This document shows positions 1 to 7,175 of a stretch of DNA of 22,590 nt, piece after piece. Under the pieces are notes generated by a model that was given only the letters and a program-made list of their open reading frames with translations, made no database searches and was not told the origin of the DNA. Numbering within the stretch: the stretch's first letter is position 1; every line of letters begins with the position of its first letter. Position numbers and translations under genes: made by a program. This DNA comes from Candidatus Roizmanbacteria bacterium (GTDB taxonomy: Bacteria; Patescibacteriota; Microgenomatia; UBA1406; GWC2-37-13). The stretch spans positions 1-22,590 of the forward strand of contig JALWZV010000029.1 of the NCBI GenBank assembly GCA_027002315.1, in the 5' to 3' direction.

Positions 1-1000
1 CAACAAACATTATACCGCTGAGAATTATTCTAAATAAACGAAGTGAGTAAAATACCTCAACTTTTCTTCTCTGTTTTTTAACTCTAAAGATTTTAGGGAG
101 ATAAACCATTCCATAATTGGTTGTTCCAAAATCAAGTAAAGGAGAAAAAAAAGAAATATGGGTCCAAACAAGAGTATACAAACCATACTCAACAGGATTA
201 AAAAATCTAACTAAAAAGAAAAATAACACAAAGCTAAATAATCTTAAAAGAATCGATGAGGTGTTAAGAGAAATAAAATTCAACAAAAATCTTCTATTTT
301 TAAACCGTCGTAAAAAGAAAAAAAGTTTATTTTTAACACCGCCTTTTTTTTGTAAAAATAAATTATAAGCCTCCTCTAAAAGCTTATTTTTGGATTTATT
401 ACTTTTAGAATTTTCCTTGTGGTAGTAAAATTTTTTTGTATCAATACCAACGCTAAAACCAGATTTCTTCGCCCTAACACAAAACTCAACATCTTCATAA
501 TACATAAAAAAATCTTCGTCAAAAAAACCTATTTTTTCCAAAACCTCTTTTTTAACCACCATCAAAGATCCCGATACAAAATCAACCTCTTGATATCTTT
601 TGCTGCCTTTTGCACGGGTAATCAACCCGCCGCTCAGGTATCTTTTGTCTATCTCCCCTCCATAGTAGAAAATGCCGTTCTGCTTAATCTTAAAACCACC
701 AACATCGAACTTCTTTAACAGAGAAAGGAAATCGTTCTTAGATAAAGCAGATACGGACACATCCGGATTCATAATAATAAATGTGTCAAAGCCATCCTTG
801 ATGGCTTGTTTTAAACTTAAGTTAACAGCTTTAGAGTAACCTCTGTTGATCTTGGAGTTGTCAATATAATAGATCTTGATAGGATCAAAACCTAAATTTT
901 TTATCTCCTTGTTTAGAGTATCAATTATGTTTTGCGGAACCTTGTACAAAACAACCACAAAAGCAAGTTTAATATCTTTTTTATTTCTCTGACCTTTCAT
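1..1000 (-). CDS. GT2 glycosyltransferase fused to Wzx-like flippase (partial, runs off left edge)
   Basis: The minus frame is open without a stop from the ATG at 1000 to the window edge, giving 333 visible codons; an in-frame stop at 1016-1018 lies just upstream. Residues about 11-225 are a GT-A family 2 glycosyltransferase: YIDNS (45-49), the DXD-like NPD (78-80), GSLMVVKKEVLEKIG (144-158) and FMYYEDVEFC (165-174), the pattern of rhamnosyltransferase-like WbbL enzymes. After a basic linker (221-238) the chain becomes hydrophobic, and residues 240-333 (NTSSILLR, then PVEYGLYTL, then LLDFGTTNYG) match the first two membrane helices of Wzx/MATE-type polysaccharide flippases. The protein probably both transfers a sugar and flips or anchors the product at the inner membrane. 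The fusion reading is strong because the frame is continuous; sugar and substrate are unknown. No clear Shine-Dalgarno sits at the start; a GGAGGAGG at 1033-1040 is too far upstream. Confidence 0.82.
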   Translation of the reverse strand, partial: MKGQRNKKDIKLAFVVVLYKVPQNIIDTLNKEIKNLGFDPIKIYYIDNSKINRGYSKAVNLSLKQAIKDGFDTFIIMNPDVSVSALSKNDFLSLLKKFDVGGFKIKQNGIFYYGGEIDKRYLSGGLITRAKGSKRYQEVDFVSGSLMVVKKEVLEKIGFFDEDFFMYYEDVEFCVRAKKSGFSVGIDTKKFYYHKENSKSNKSKNKLLEEAYNLFLQKKGGVKNKLFFFLRRFKNRRFLLNFISLNTSSILLRLFSFVLFFFLVRFFNPVEYGLYTLVWTHISFFSPLLDFGTTNYGMVYLPKIFRVKKQRRKVEVFYSLRLFRIILSGIMFV

Positions 1001-1216
1001 ATATTTACAACGTTCTTATATTTTACCTTGTACCTCCTCCATAATCCAATTTACAATCTTGCAGATTACATACCTTGTCCAGTAGTCTAAACAATAAAGT
1101 TTTGAGTCTAATCCACTTTTAAAATCATCTAAAGCTTGGATTTATTATTTACTTACATAGGTAGAAAGTTCTCCTCTTATTTATTTTATCCGTATTAACG
1201 TGCAAAAAAAAGTTTT
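1001..1216. other. Intergenic gap between mraY and the GT2-flippase gene
   Basis: I found no gene or RNA here. On the minus strand there is a weak -10-like TATAAG (1015-1020) and a TGGACA (1076-1081) resembling the -35 element in front of lon and the ferredoxin, but it has no good -10 at the right spacing. GGAGGAGG (minus, 1033-1040) looks like a Shine-Dalgarno but has no start codon at a usual distance; the GT2 ATG lies 32 bases on. Confidence 0.4.
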
Positions 1217-1225
1217 TTAATGCAC
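1200..1225. repeat. Imperfect inverted repeat at the 3' end of mraY
   Basis: GTGC/GCAC arms flank an A-run and a T-run, giving a hairpin with two mismatches that includes the mraY stop codon. It could slow or end transcription of the cell-wall operon. There is no separate U-tract after it, so calling it a terminator is weak. Confidence 0.3.
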
Positions 1226-2254
1226 AAATGCTATTCCTAAACCTAAGACCGCAAACATCACTCCAGCTATCCATAACCTCATAACCACCTTTGGTTCAGA
1301 CCATCCTCTTAATTGAAGCCATAGATGAAGAGGAGCCACTGGAAATATCTTCCTTTTGAAATACTTCTTAAAAAATAATTGCAAGAACGATGTGAGTATC
1401 TCTACTACAAACACTCCTCCTATAATGATTAGAGCAAAGGATTTACCTAGTATTAGACCTATAACAGCTAACGTTGCTCCAAAAGATAATGCTCCAGAAT
1501 CTCCTAAAAATATTCTAGCTGGGTAAACATTAAAATAAAGAAACGCAATCAAGCCCCCAATCCATAAAGCAACAAACAAAGAGATTGGTACATCTAAAAT
1601 AGATCTGGAGATTATCCAAAAACTAACCAACGAAATTGATAATATGCCGGTAGAAAGACCATCAAGACCATCGGTTATATTAATAGCGTTAGAAAAAGAC
1701 AAGATAACAAAGGCTGCAAAAAATATGTAAAAATAGGATAAATTAAAAACACCTATAAACGGTATGTTGATGATACTTATGTTCAGTTCCGTATAAAGCC
1801 AGTATCCTAAAACAAGACTTAAAACAAACTCAAATAAAAATTTGTGCTTCAAACGCAATCCAAAAAACATATCCTTTCCCCACATAAATATTTTATTCAA
1901 ATCGTCATATAAACCCAAAAAGAAAAAGAAAATAAACGCAAATAAAACTATTTTTATTTCTGACACAATTGACGGATAGTTTGAGACTATGTTTTTATTT
2001 AAAAACACCCAAAGCATTAAAGCTAACAAATAAAGAAAGGTCGTGGTTACTACAATAACTATACCTCCTCCTACAGGAGTTCCTTTTTTGTGCTTGTTAA
2101 ACTTATCAAATATCTTAGTTATCTTGCCAAAAGGATCCTTGGTAATCTGATCTTTTCTCTGAAACTTTAACTTATAAAGGAAGTTTATAAAAGGTATTAT
2201 TAACGTAAAATGCACCAGAAACGAGAAAAATAATGCAAAAAAGTAAAGAGCCAT
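1217..2254 (-). CDS. mraY: Phospho-N-acetylmuramoyl-pentapeptide-transferase (MraY)
   Basis: MraY makes lipid I by moving phospho-MurNAc-pentapeptide from UDP onto undecaprenyl phosphate in the inner membrane. At 345 aa it is near the usual 320-360. Family motifs appear in order: KKGTPVGGG (56-64), the metal/catalytic Asp pair in GLYDDLNK (114-121), NAINITDGLDGL (189-200), FLGDSGALSFG (249-259) and, near the C-terminus, PVAPLHLWLQLRGW with SEPKVVMRLW. About ten hydrophobic segments are visible. The last motif, normally APxHHHFE, keeps only the first His (H310), followed by L311 and W312. The GWxEPKVxxRxW context after it favours MraY over the related WecA/TagO family. The ATG has no Shine-Dalgarno and starts 9 bases after dgkA, so it is probably the last gene of the operon. 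Confidence 0.93.
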   Translation of the reverse strand: MALYFFALFFSFLVHFTLIIPFINFLYKLKFQRKDQITKDPFGKITKIFDKFNKHKKGTPVGGGIVIVVTTTFLYLLALMLWVFLNKNIVSNYPSIVSEIKIVLFAFIFFFFLGLYDDLNKIFMWGKDMFFGLRLKHKFLFEFVLSLVLGYWLYTELNISIINIPFIGVFNLSYFYIFFAAFVILSFSNAINITDGLDGLSTGILSISLVSFWIISRSILDVPISLFVALWIGGLIAFLYFNVYPARIFLGDSGALSFGATLAVIGLILGKSFALIIIGGVFVVEILTSFLQLFFKKYFKRKIFPVAPLHLWLQLRGWSEPKVVMRLWIAGVMFAVLGLGIAFVH

Positions 2255-2263
2255 ATATTGAAA

Positions 2264-2623
2264 TTATAGAAGATTTAATATTTTTGGCAAGAAAATAATT
2301 GTGGCAATAACAAAAGCCCCTATAGAAAAAGATAGCATGGCTGCCGCTGAGATATCTTTTGCTAAACCTATATCTTTTCTCCATTTAGTGTCAATAGCGT
2401 CTGTTGTCTGTTCTATAGCTGTGTTGACTATTTCTAAAGAAAACCCTACTGTGATTAAAATTAGGATTATTAAAAACTCATAATAACTAATCTTGAAAAA
2501 AATTCCTCCAAAAATACTGATAATCGAGAGTAATATATGAATTCTGAAGTTTGGTTGTGTTTTGATGGAATAAATAAAACCCCTAAATGCGTTTTTAAAA
2601 GAAATCTTATGATACTCTACCAT
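2264..2623 (-). CDS. dgkA: Undecaprenol / diacylglycerol kinase (DgkA family)
   Basis: A small membrane kinase of 119 aa, the usual size. Three hydrophobic helices are seen (about 28-44, 48-66 and 93-113). The family signature is present: E64 in SLEIVNTAIEQ (62-72) and KDIGLAKDISAAAML (83-97). In Gram-positive bacteria this family phosphorylates undecaprenol rather than diacylglycerol, which fits its place directly before mraY, the enzyme that uses undecaprenyl phosphate. I chose the ATG at 2623 over the TTG at 2629 because AGGAG lies 8 bases before the ATG and only 2 before the TTG. The start overlaps the 3' end of glmR by 17 bases, suggesting translational coupling. Substrate choice (undecaprenol versus diacylglycerol) cannot be read from sequence. 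Confidence 0.92.
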   Translation of the reverse strand: MVEYHKISFKNAFRGFIYSIKTQPNFRIHILLSIISIFGGIFFKISYYEFLIILILITVGFSLEIVNTAIEQTTDAIDTKWRKDIGLAKDISAAAMLSFSIGAFVIATIIFLPKILNLL

Positions 2624-3590
2624 AAACAATACTCCTAATTAATCTGGCTAACTTATAACTACTGTGACGTAAAACACTTCTTGTTAACTTATCTGCCTTA
2701 TTCTGACTAACCGGATGTCTATCAATTATATTATCACGAATAATTTTGTGTTTGTTATCGCTTTTTAAATCATCAAGGACCTCTTTTTCACTATGCTCTT
2801 CATACCACCTTTTAATATCTGCAGGGATACGTGTATTATTCATCAACACAATATCAACTTCTCGGCCCAAATATTTTTCTAATTCTCTCACATGGTCTTT
2901 GGCTGTAAAATTAGTTGTCTGACCGAGTTTTGTCATCAAGTTGATAACAAAAACAATCTTGGCTGATGTTCTTACTAAAGCATCCTTAACACCCACCGGT
3001 AACAATGTAGGAATTATACTTGTGTATAAATCTCCCGGACCTATTACTATAAGATCAGATGTTTTGATTCGAGAGATAGCCTGCGGGTTAGCAGCAGCAT
3101 TCTTATCTAGACTAATCTCCTTAATGCCAGACAACTCTGTCTTATTGCTATCTATGTTACCCTCTCCTACTATTTCTTTTCCAGATAAATACTTCACAAC
3201 AAGATTGACTTTATCAAAAGTTACTGGAATAACTTTTCCTTTTGTTCTTAAAACATAAGATGCTAACTCAATAACTTTATTGTAATCTCCACTTACCTTT
3301 TCCAAAGCGGACAAAAATATATTGCCAAAGTTATGACCTTTCAAATCGCCCTTCTCAAATCTATACAAAAATAGATCTCTCCACAGAGATGAAGCCTCTG
3401 AAAGTGCGACCAAAGACTGTCTTATGTCTCCTGGCGGTAAGACCCCAAGCTGATCTCTTAATTTACCCGTAGAACCGCCTGAGTCCATCATTGTTATGAT
3501 AGACGCCAAATCCAGATTATATTTCTTTAAACCCGACAAAATAATAAACGTCCCTGTTCCCCCACCCATCACAGTCACTTTTTTTCTCAT
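2607..3590 (-). CDS. yvcK: YvcK/GlmR-type UDP-GlcNAc-binding regulator (gluconeogenesis factor, CofD-like fold)
   Basis: This 327-aa cytoplasmic protein shows the YvcK pattern: MGGGTGT near the N-terminus (8-14), DSGGSTGKLR (36-45), LGVLPPGDIRQSLVAL (48-63), KGHNFGNIFLSAL (84-96) and, later, NLMTKLGQTTNFTAKDHV. YvcK (renamed GlmR in Bacillus and Listeria work) binds UDP-GlcNAc and helps balance amino-sugar supply for peptidoglycan; in Bacillus it is needed on gluconeogenic carbon. It is distinct from the F420-pathway enzyme CofD, which shares the fold. Its ATG overlaps the TGA of the GlmU-like gene as ATGA (3587-3590), and AAAAGG lies 7 bases before the start. Sitting between a UDP-GlcNAc-forming enzyme and lipid-carrier genes, it likely acts as sensor of this pathway; that role is inferred. 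Confidence 0.9.
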   Translation of the reverse strand: MRKKVTVMGGGTGTFIILSGLKKYNLDLASIITMMDSGGSTGKLRDQLGVLPPGDIRQSLVALSEASSLWRDLFLYRFEKGDLKGHNFGNIFLSALEKVSGDYNKVIELASYVLRTKGKVIPVTFDKVNLVVKYLSGKEIVGEGNIDSNKTELSGIKEISLDKNAAANPQAISRIKTSDLIVIGPGDLYTSIIPTLLPVGVKDALVRTSAKIVFVINLMTKLGQTTNFTAKDHVRELEKYLGREVDIVLMNNTRIPADIKRWYEEHSEKEVLDDLKSDNKHKIIRDNIIDRHPVSQNKADKLTRSVLRHSSYKLARLIRSIVYGRVS

Positions 3591-4870
3591 AAAACAACCT
3601 TTTTATTTTTAACAATTTTACCTTTTGTTACAAAGCTGTTATCAGGAATTTCTTGCTTAACTAACTCACCTGGAGATATCCACGAGTTCTTTCCTACAAC
3701 CACACCGGGAAGAAGTATTGTTCCAACTCCAACTTTGGAATTAGAACCAACAATTGCCCCAAGCTTCTGCTTCTGTGTCTCAACTTTCTTTCCTTTGTGT
3801 TTTGCAATAATGTTGCCCGCATCAAACCTAAAATTTGCTGTTACGGCTCCTGCTCCAAATAACACATTGTCTCCAATCACGGAGTCACCTACATAGTTCC
3901 TGTGCAAGTACACACCATTACCTAAGTAAGAACGCGCTACCTCAGAGTGTGCACCAATAACACAATTATCCCCTATATGAGAGTTTCTAATCAAGACATT
4001 GTCACCTATAATACTATTCCTGCCTATATAAACAGGTCCTTTAATCTTGACGAACTTACCTATCTTTACTCGTTTCTCTATCATAACGTCACCTTCTATC
4101 GCAGTGTTATTATTTTTGGGTAACTCTAATTTTTCCGGCCTTATTTTGTTTAAGAAATACTCCATCACATCTAAAATATGCCACGGATACTTAATCGTTC
4201 TCCAAACACCCTTATAATCAACGAAGGTTGTTCTGTTTGATTTTTTCAAAAAAACATTAATTGCTCTCTCGTAAACATCATCTCTTTTTGTCTTAATTGA
4301 CTCTATAGCATTAATCAGCAGCTCAAAGTCGTCAAAATAATCTACCACAAGTTTAATGTAATTTGACGGTCTATTAGAGCTACCCGGTTTCTCTACCACC
4401 TCTCTCACGTTGCCGTCTCTATCAAAAACTAAGTATCCGCCAGGAAAGTAATCTTTTCTGTAAACCGCTGATAAAATTGCTGAGTACTTACTTTTAGATT
4501 TATAAATTTCAATTACTAATTTTTCATCTAAGACATCATTGGCATTGACAACTAGAGCCTCTCCTCTTACCTTTCCTTTTAAAGATAAAACAGCACCTCC
4601 CTGACCTAAATCATATCTTTGAAATAAAACAGTTAGATTAGTATCTATGTTTTGATTTTTAGAGTAAAAATCTTTAACCAACTTGTTTACCTCAATGGCG
4701 ATATCTTTGTTCACCACCACAAATATATTTTTAGAATACTTAGAATAGCTTTGAATAAGATGGTATAAAATAGATTCTCCTAAAAAAGAATATAGAATCT
4801 TGTGTTGAAAAGGCCAAAATCTTTTGGACCTGCCTCCACCTAAGATAACAATATTTTTAAAATAATTCAT
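3587..4870 (-). CDS. GlmU-like sugar-1-phosphate nucleotidyltransferase with left-handed beta-helix acyltransferase domain
   Basis: Probably the UDP-GlcNAc-forming enzyme. From the ATG at 4870 it has 427 aa. Residues 1-240 form a nucleotidyltransferase: LGGGRSKRFWP (9-19), DLGQGGAVL, VNANDVLD, VVEKPGSS and a WRTIKYPWHIL segment. The C-terminal half is hexapeptide repeats (AIEGDVMIEKRVKIGKF and on), including HRNYVGDSVIGDNVLFGAGAVTANFRFD, which resembles the GlmU/archaeal acetyltransferase turn with its catalytic region. The glycine-rich loop (GGGRSKRFWP rather than AAGxGTRM) is closer to mannose-1-phosphate guanylyltransferase-type enzymes, so the sugar or nucleotide could differ. A GTG at 4897 would add nine residues and overlap murA; I chose the ATG because the fold begins directly after it, 4 bases past the murA stop. 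Ends in ATGA overlap with glmR. Confidence 0.82.
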   Translation of the reverse strand: MNYFKNIVILGGGRSKRFWPFQHKILYSFLGESILYHLIQSYSKYSKNIFVVVNKDIAIEVNKLVKDFYSKNQNIDTNLTVLFQRYDLGQGGAVLSLKGKVRGEALVVNANDVLDEKLVIEIYKSKSKYSAILSAVYRKDYFPGGYLVFDRDGNVREVVEKPGSSNRPSNYIKLVVDYFDDFELLINAIESIKTKRDDVYERAINVFLKKSNRTTFVDYKGVWRTIKYPWHILDVMEYFLNKIRPEKLELPKNNNTAIEGDVMIEKRVKIGKFVKIKGPVYIGRNSIIGDNVLIRNSHIGDNCVIGAHSEVARSYLGNGVYLHRNYVGDSVIGDNVLFGAGAVTANFRFDAGNIIAKHKGKKVETQKQKLGAIVGSNSKVGVGTILLPGVVVGKNSWISPGELVKQEIPDNSFVTKGKIVKNKKVVL

Positions 4871-4874
4871 ATTA

Positions 4875-6221
4875 TTAAACTCTGTTAATAACTCCACCGA
4901 TACCCTTAATCTTTTTTATAAAGTCTTCATATCCTCTTTCCAAAATAGATGCTCCCTTAACTATAGACTCTCCTTCTACACTTAACGCTGCCAAAGCTAA
5001 CGTTGCCCCCGCTCGCAAATCCTTAAACTCTAAAACTCCGTTATGTAGTGGTTTCCCCCCGTTTATTTTGATAATTTGCTTGTATTCCTTATCTTTATCA
5101 TAATTAAAAAAATAATACTCTTCCGGATTGGGAACATTCTTGCTAACAAACTCTATATCTGCTCCCAGTTTTTTTAACTCGTTGACATAGGAAAATCTGT
5201 TTTCAAATACACGTTCATGGATAAAAGATGTTCCTTTTGCCTTTGTCATCAAGATAGCCCACAAAGGTTGCCAATCAGTCATAAATCCAGGATAAGGAGA
5301 TGTTTCTATGGAAATAGGTTTGAGAGGCTTATTATAAAAAAATCTCCATCTTCCATCAGGTAACATCTCTACACCTAACCCTGCCTCTACAGAAAGCTCT
5401 ACAAACTTTTTAATTACCTTTTCATCCACAGCTGATATTGTTATGTCACCCTCCGTTACACCAGCTAAGGCTGCGTAAGTAATGGCCTCGTTTCTATCAT
5501 AACTTATTTTAAAAGGTCTTGTCTGTTTTAGTTTTTGATTTTTAATATTAGGCTTATTCACCTCAATTGTGTTTCCCCGTCTGGTAATCCTAGCTCCAGA
5601 TTTATTTAATAACAAGATTAAATCATCTATCTCTGGCTCTACAGCTACATTCTCTAAAATAACTTTGTCTTTCGTAAAAACAGATAGGAGTATTAATGTC
5701 TCTGTCCCGGTATGAGTAGGTTTGCTAAATCTATACTTACCTCTAGGAAACTCTGTTAAAACCCCTTCATAATAACCTGTATCGGGAGAGTACTTAACCT
5801 TAATTCCAAGTTTAATAAAACCATTAATCACTCTATCAATTGGTCTTGCCCCAATTCTACACCCTCCAGGATTAGGAACGTATGCTTTTTTAAATCTATA
5901 GATCAAAGGGGCAAGAAGCATATATGATACGCGAATTTTAGATGCATGTAAGAGATTAACCTTGTTTAACGAAATCTTGTCTGTGTTAATGGTTAGGTTA
6001 TTACCGTTAAATTTATACTTACCGCCCAACTCTTTTACCAAATAAAGCAGTTCATAAACATCTCTAATCTTAGGTATATTTTCAAACACAACATCTCCCT
6101 CAAAGAGCAACGAGGCAACAATAACCTTTAGGGCAACATTTTTAGCACCTGAGATATTAACACTACCCTTTAAAGACCTTCCTCCTTTAATAATATATGC
6201 ATCCTCCATTAATTTACTCAT
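4875..6221 (-). CDS. murA: UDP-N-acetylglucosamine 1-carboxyvinyltransferase (MurA)
   Basis: MurA transfers enolpyruvate from PEP to UDP-GlcNAc, the first committed step of peptidoglycan synthesis, in the cytoplasm. The 448-aa protein has the substrate loop NISGAKNVAL (22-31, K27/N28), the catalytic Cys in VPNPGGCRIGARPID (C121), and the MTDWQP segment corresponding to the TDxQ region with the active Asp. The Cys rather than Asp at position 121 predicts fosfomycin sensitivity by family rules. Length is slightly above the usual 415-430, with a few short insertions. The start could be M1 (6221) or M5 (6209); neither has a Shine-Dalgarno. It begins 15 bases after murB and ends 4 bases before the GlmU-like ATG. 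Confidence 0.95.
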   Translation of the reverse strand: MSKLMEDAYIIKGGRSLKGSVNISGAKNVALKVIVASLLFEGDVVFENIPKIRDVYELLYLVKELGGKYKFNGNNLTINTDKISLNKVNLLHASKIRVSYMLLAPLIYRFKKAYVPNPGGCRIGARPIDRVINGFIKLGIKVKYSPDTGYYEGVLTEFPRGKYRFSKPTHTGTETLILLSVFTKDKVILENVAVEPEIDDLILLLNKSGARITRRGNTIEVNKPNIKNQKLKQTRPFKISYDRNEAITYAALAGVTEGDITISAVDEKVIKKFVELSVEAGLGVEMLPDGRWRFFYNKPLKPISIETSPYPGFMTDWQPLWAILMTKAKGTSFIHERVFENRFSYVNELKKLGADIEFVSKNVPNPEEYYFFNYDKDKEYKQIIKINGGKPLHNGVLEFKDLRAGATLALAALSVEGESIVKGASILERGYEDFIKKIKGIGGVINRV

Positions 6222-6236
6222 ACTGTTTAGTTAAAA

Positions 6237-7175
6237 TTAAATAATTAACACCTCTTCTTCCAAACTCACACCAAATTTTTGTTTTACTTTTTCTCTGATA
6301 ATGTTAACTAATTTTAACAGATCATCAACCTGACCATCACCGTTATTTACAATAAAGTTGGCATGTTTGTAAGACACCGTAAAACTGCCGATACTATACC
6401 CTTTTAACCCGCACTTATCTATCAAATAACCAGCAGATGTTGTTGGAAGGTTTAATTTATCCTTAACCTCATCGCTTATGTTCTTAAAAAAACAACCGCT
6501 TGTTGCAACTCCAAAAGGTTGAGTTCTTTTTCTATAATCTAAAACTTCTTTAAGTTTATTTTTAAGCACCTCTCTGCTGAACTTCGAAAAACGGAAAATC
6601 CCATCCAAAAATACCTCTCGGGTTTGTTGCAACTTACTGAACCCATATTTAAATTGAAAATACTCTTTATTAACCGTTCTTACCTTACCAGAAAGATTTA
6701 ATAATCTAGCACTAACCAAATTATTACCAAAAAATGATGGCGGCTTCATCCATTTAGAGTTCATGTAGACAGCTCCACCAACTGTCCCGGGTAAACCATA
6801 GTAATACTCCAAACCAGATAAATCTTGATCTACTGTATATTGAACTAATCTAGATACAGGGTAACCTGATGAAACAAAGATATCAACATTTTGATTGTCT
6901 TCGTAAACATTTTTTTTCTCAATATATTTATTATGTATAACTAAAAGATTCTTTATTCTTGGTGTGATTATCACATTGCTTCCACCTCCTAAAATAAAGG
7001 TCTTTATCCCAAACCTTCTTGCTACTGTTAAGACCTTTATTAAGTCATCTTTACTCTTAGCTTCCCAAAAAAAAGGAACTTTAGAGTGCACTCTCATTGT
7101 GTTAAATCTATACAAATCCGTATTTTCCTTAATATTAGGCAATAGTTTTTCTAAATTTGAGAAAAGATTAAGCAT
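6237..7175 (-). CDS. murB: UDP-N-acetylenolpyruvoylglucosamine reductase (MurB), variant active site
   Basis: MurB reduces UDP-GlcNAc-enolpyruvate to UDP-MurNAc with FAD and NADPH. At 312 aa it is type II-like in length. It shows the FAD-binding ILGGGSNVII (61-70), GLEYYYGLPGTVGGAVYMNS (121-140), FGVATSGCFFKN (221-232), AGYLIDKCGLKG and the C-terminal LEEEV. Two catalytic positions look altered. The Ser that donates a proton (GSxFKN in E. coli) is Cys (C228), a change I believe occurs in other MurB proteins. The Arg of the YRxS motif is Gly (Y177-G178-F179-S180). No other MurB is in the window, and the operon context argues that this one works. The start overlaps the murC 3' end by 8 bases; there is no Shine-Dalgarno. 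Confidence 0.92.
   Translation of the reverse strand: MLNLFSNLEKLLPNIKENTDLYRFNTMRVHSKVPFFWEAKSKDDLIKVLTVARRFGIKTFILGGGSNVIITPRIKNLLVIHNKYIEKKNVYEDNQNVDIFVSSGYPVSRLVQYTVDQDLSGLEYYYGLPGTVGGAVYMNSKWMKPPSFFGNNLVSARLLNLSGKVRTVNKEYFQFKYGFSKLQQTREVFLDGIFRFSKFSREVLKNKLKEVLDYRKRTQPFGVATSGCFFKNISDEVKDKLNLPTTSAGYLIDKCGLKGYSIGSFTVSYKHANFIVNNGDGQVDDLLKLVNIIREKVKQKFGVSLEEEVLII

Noticed and set aside
117..718. Two plus-strand open frames (117-368 and 419-718)
   Set aside because: They lie opposite the continuous GT2-flippase frame, have no family likeness and show Lys/Asn-rich shadow composition.
1..1000. Possible frameshift or pseudogene at the left edge
   Set aside because: I read the minus frame triplet by triplet from 1000 to 2 and found no stop; motifs of both domains are in the same frame.
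1033..1040. GGAGGAGG as the ribosome binding site of the GT2-flippase gene
   Set aside because: It is 32 bases from the ATG and an in-frame stop (1016-1018) lies between.
2172..2384. Minus-strand frame spanning the dgkA-mraY junction
   Set aside because: It overlaps both real genes in another frame and matches nothing.
3587..3589. TGA recoded to Gly, as in Gracilibacteria and SR1
   Set aside because: TGA falls at natural gene ends, with correct overlaps, here and at the ftsH end.
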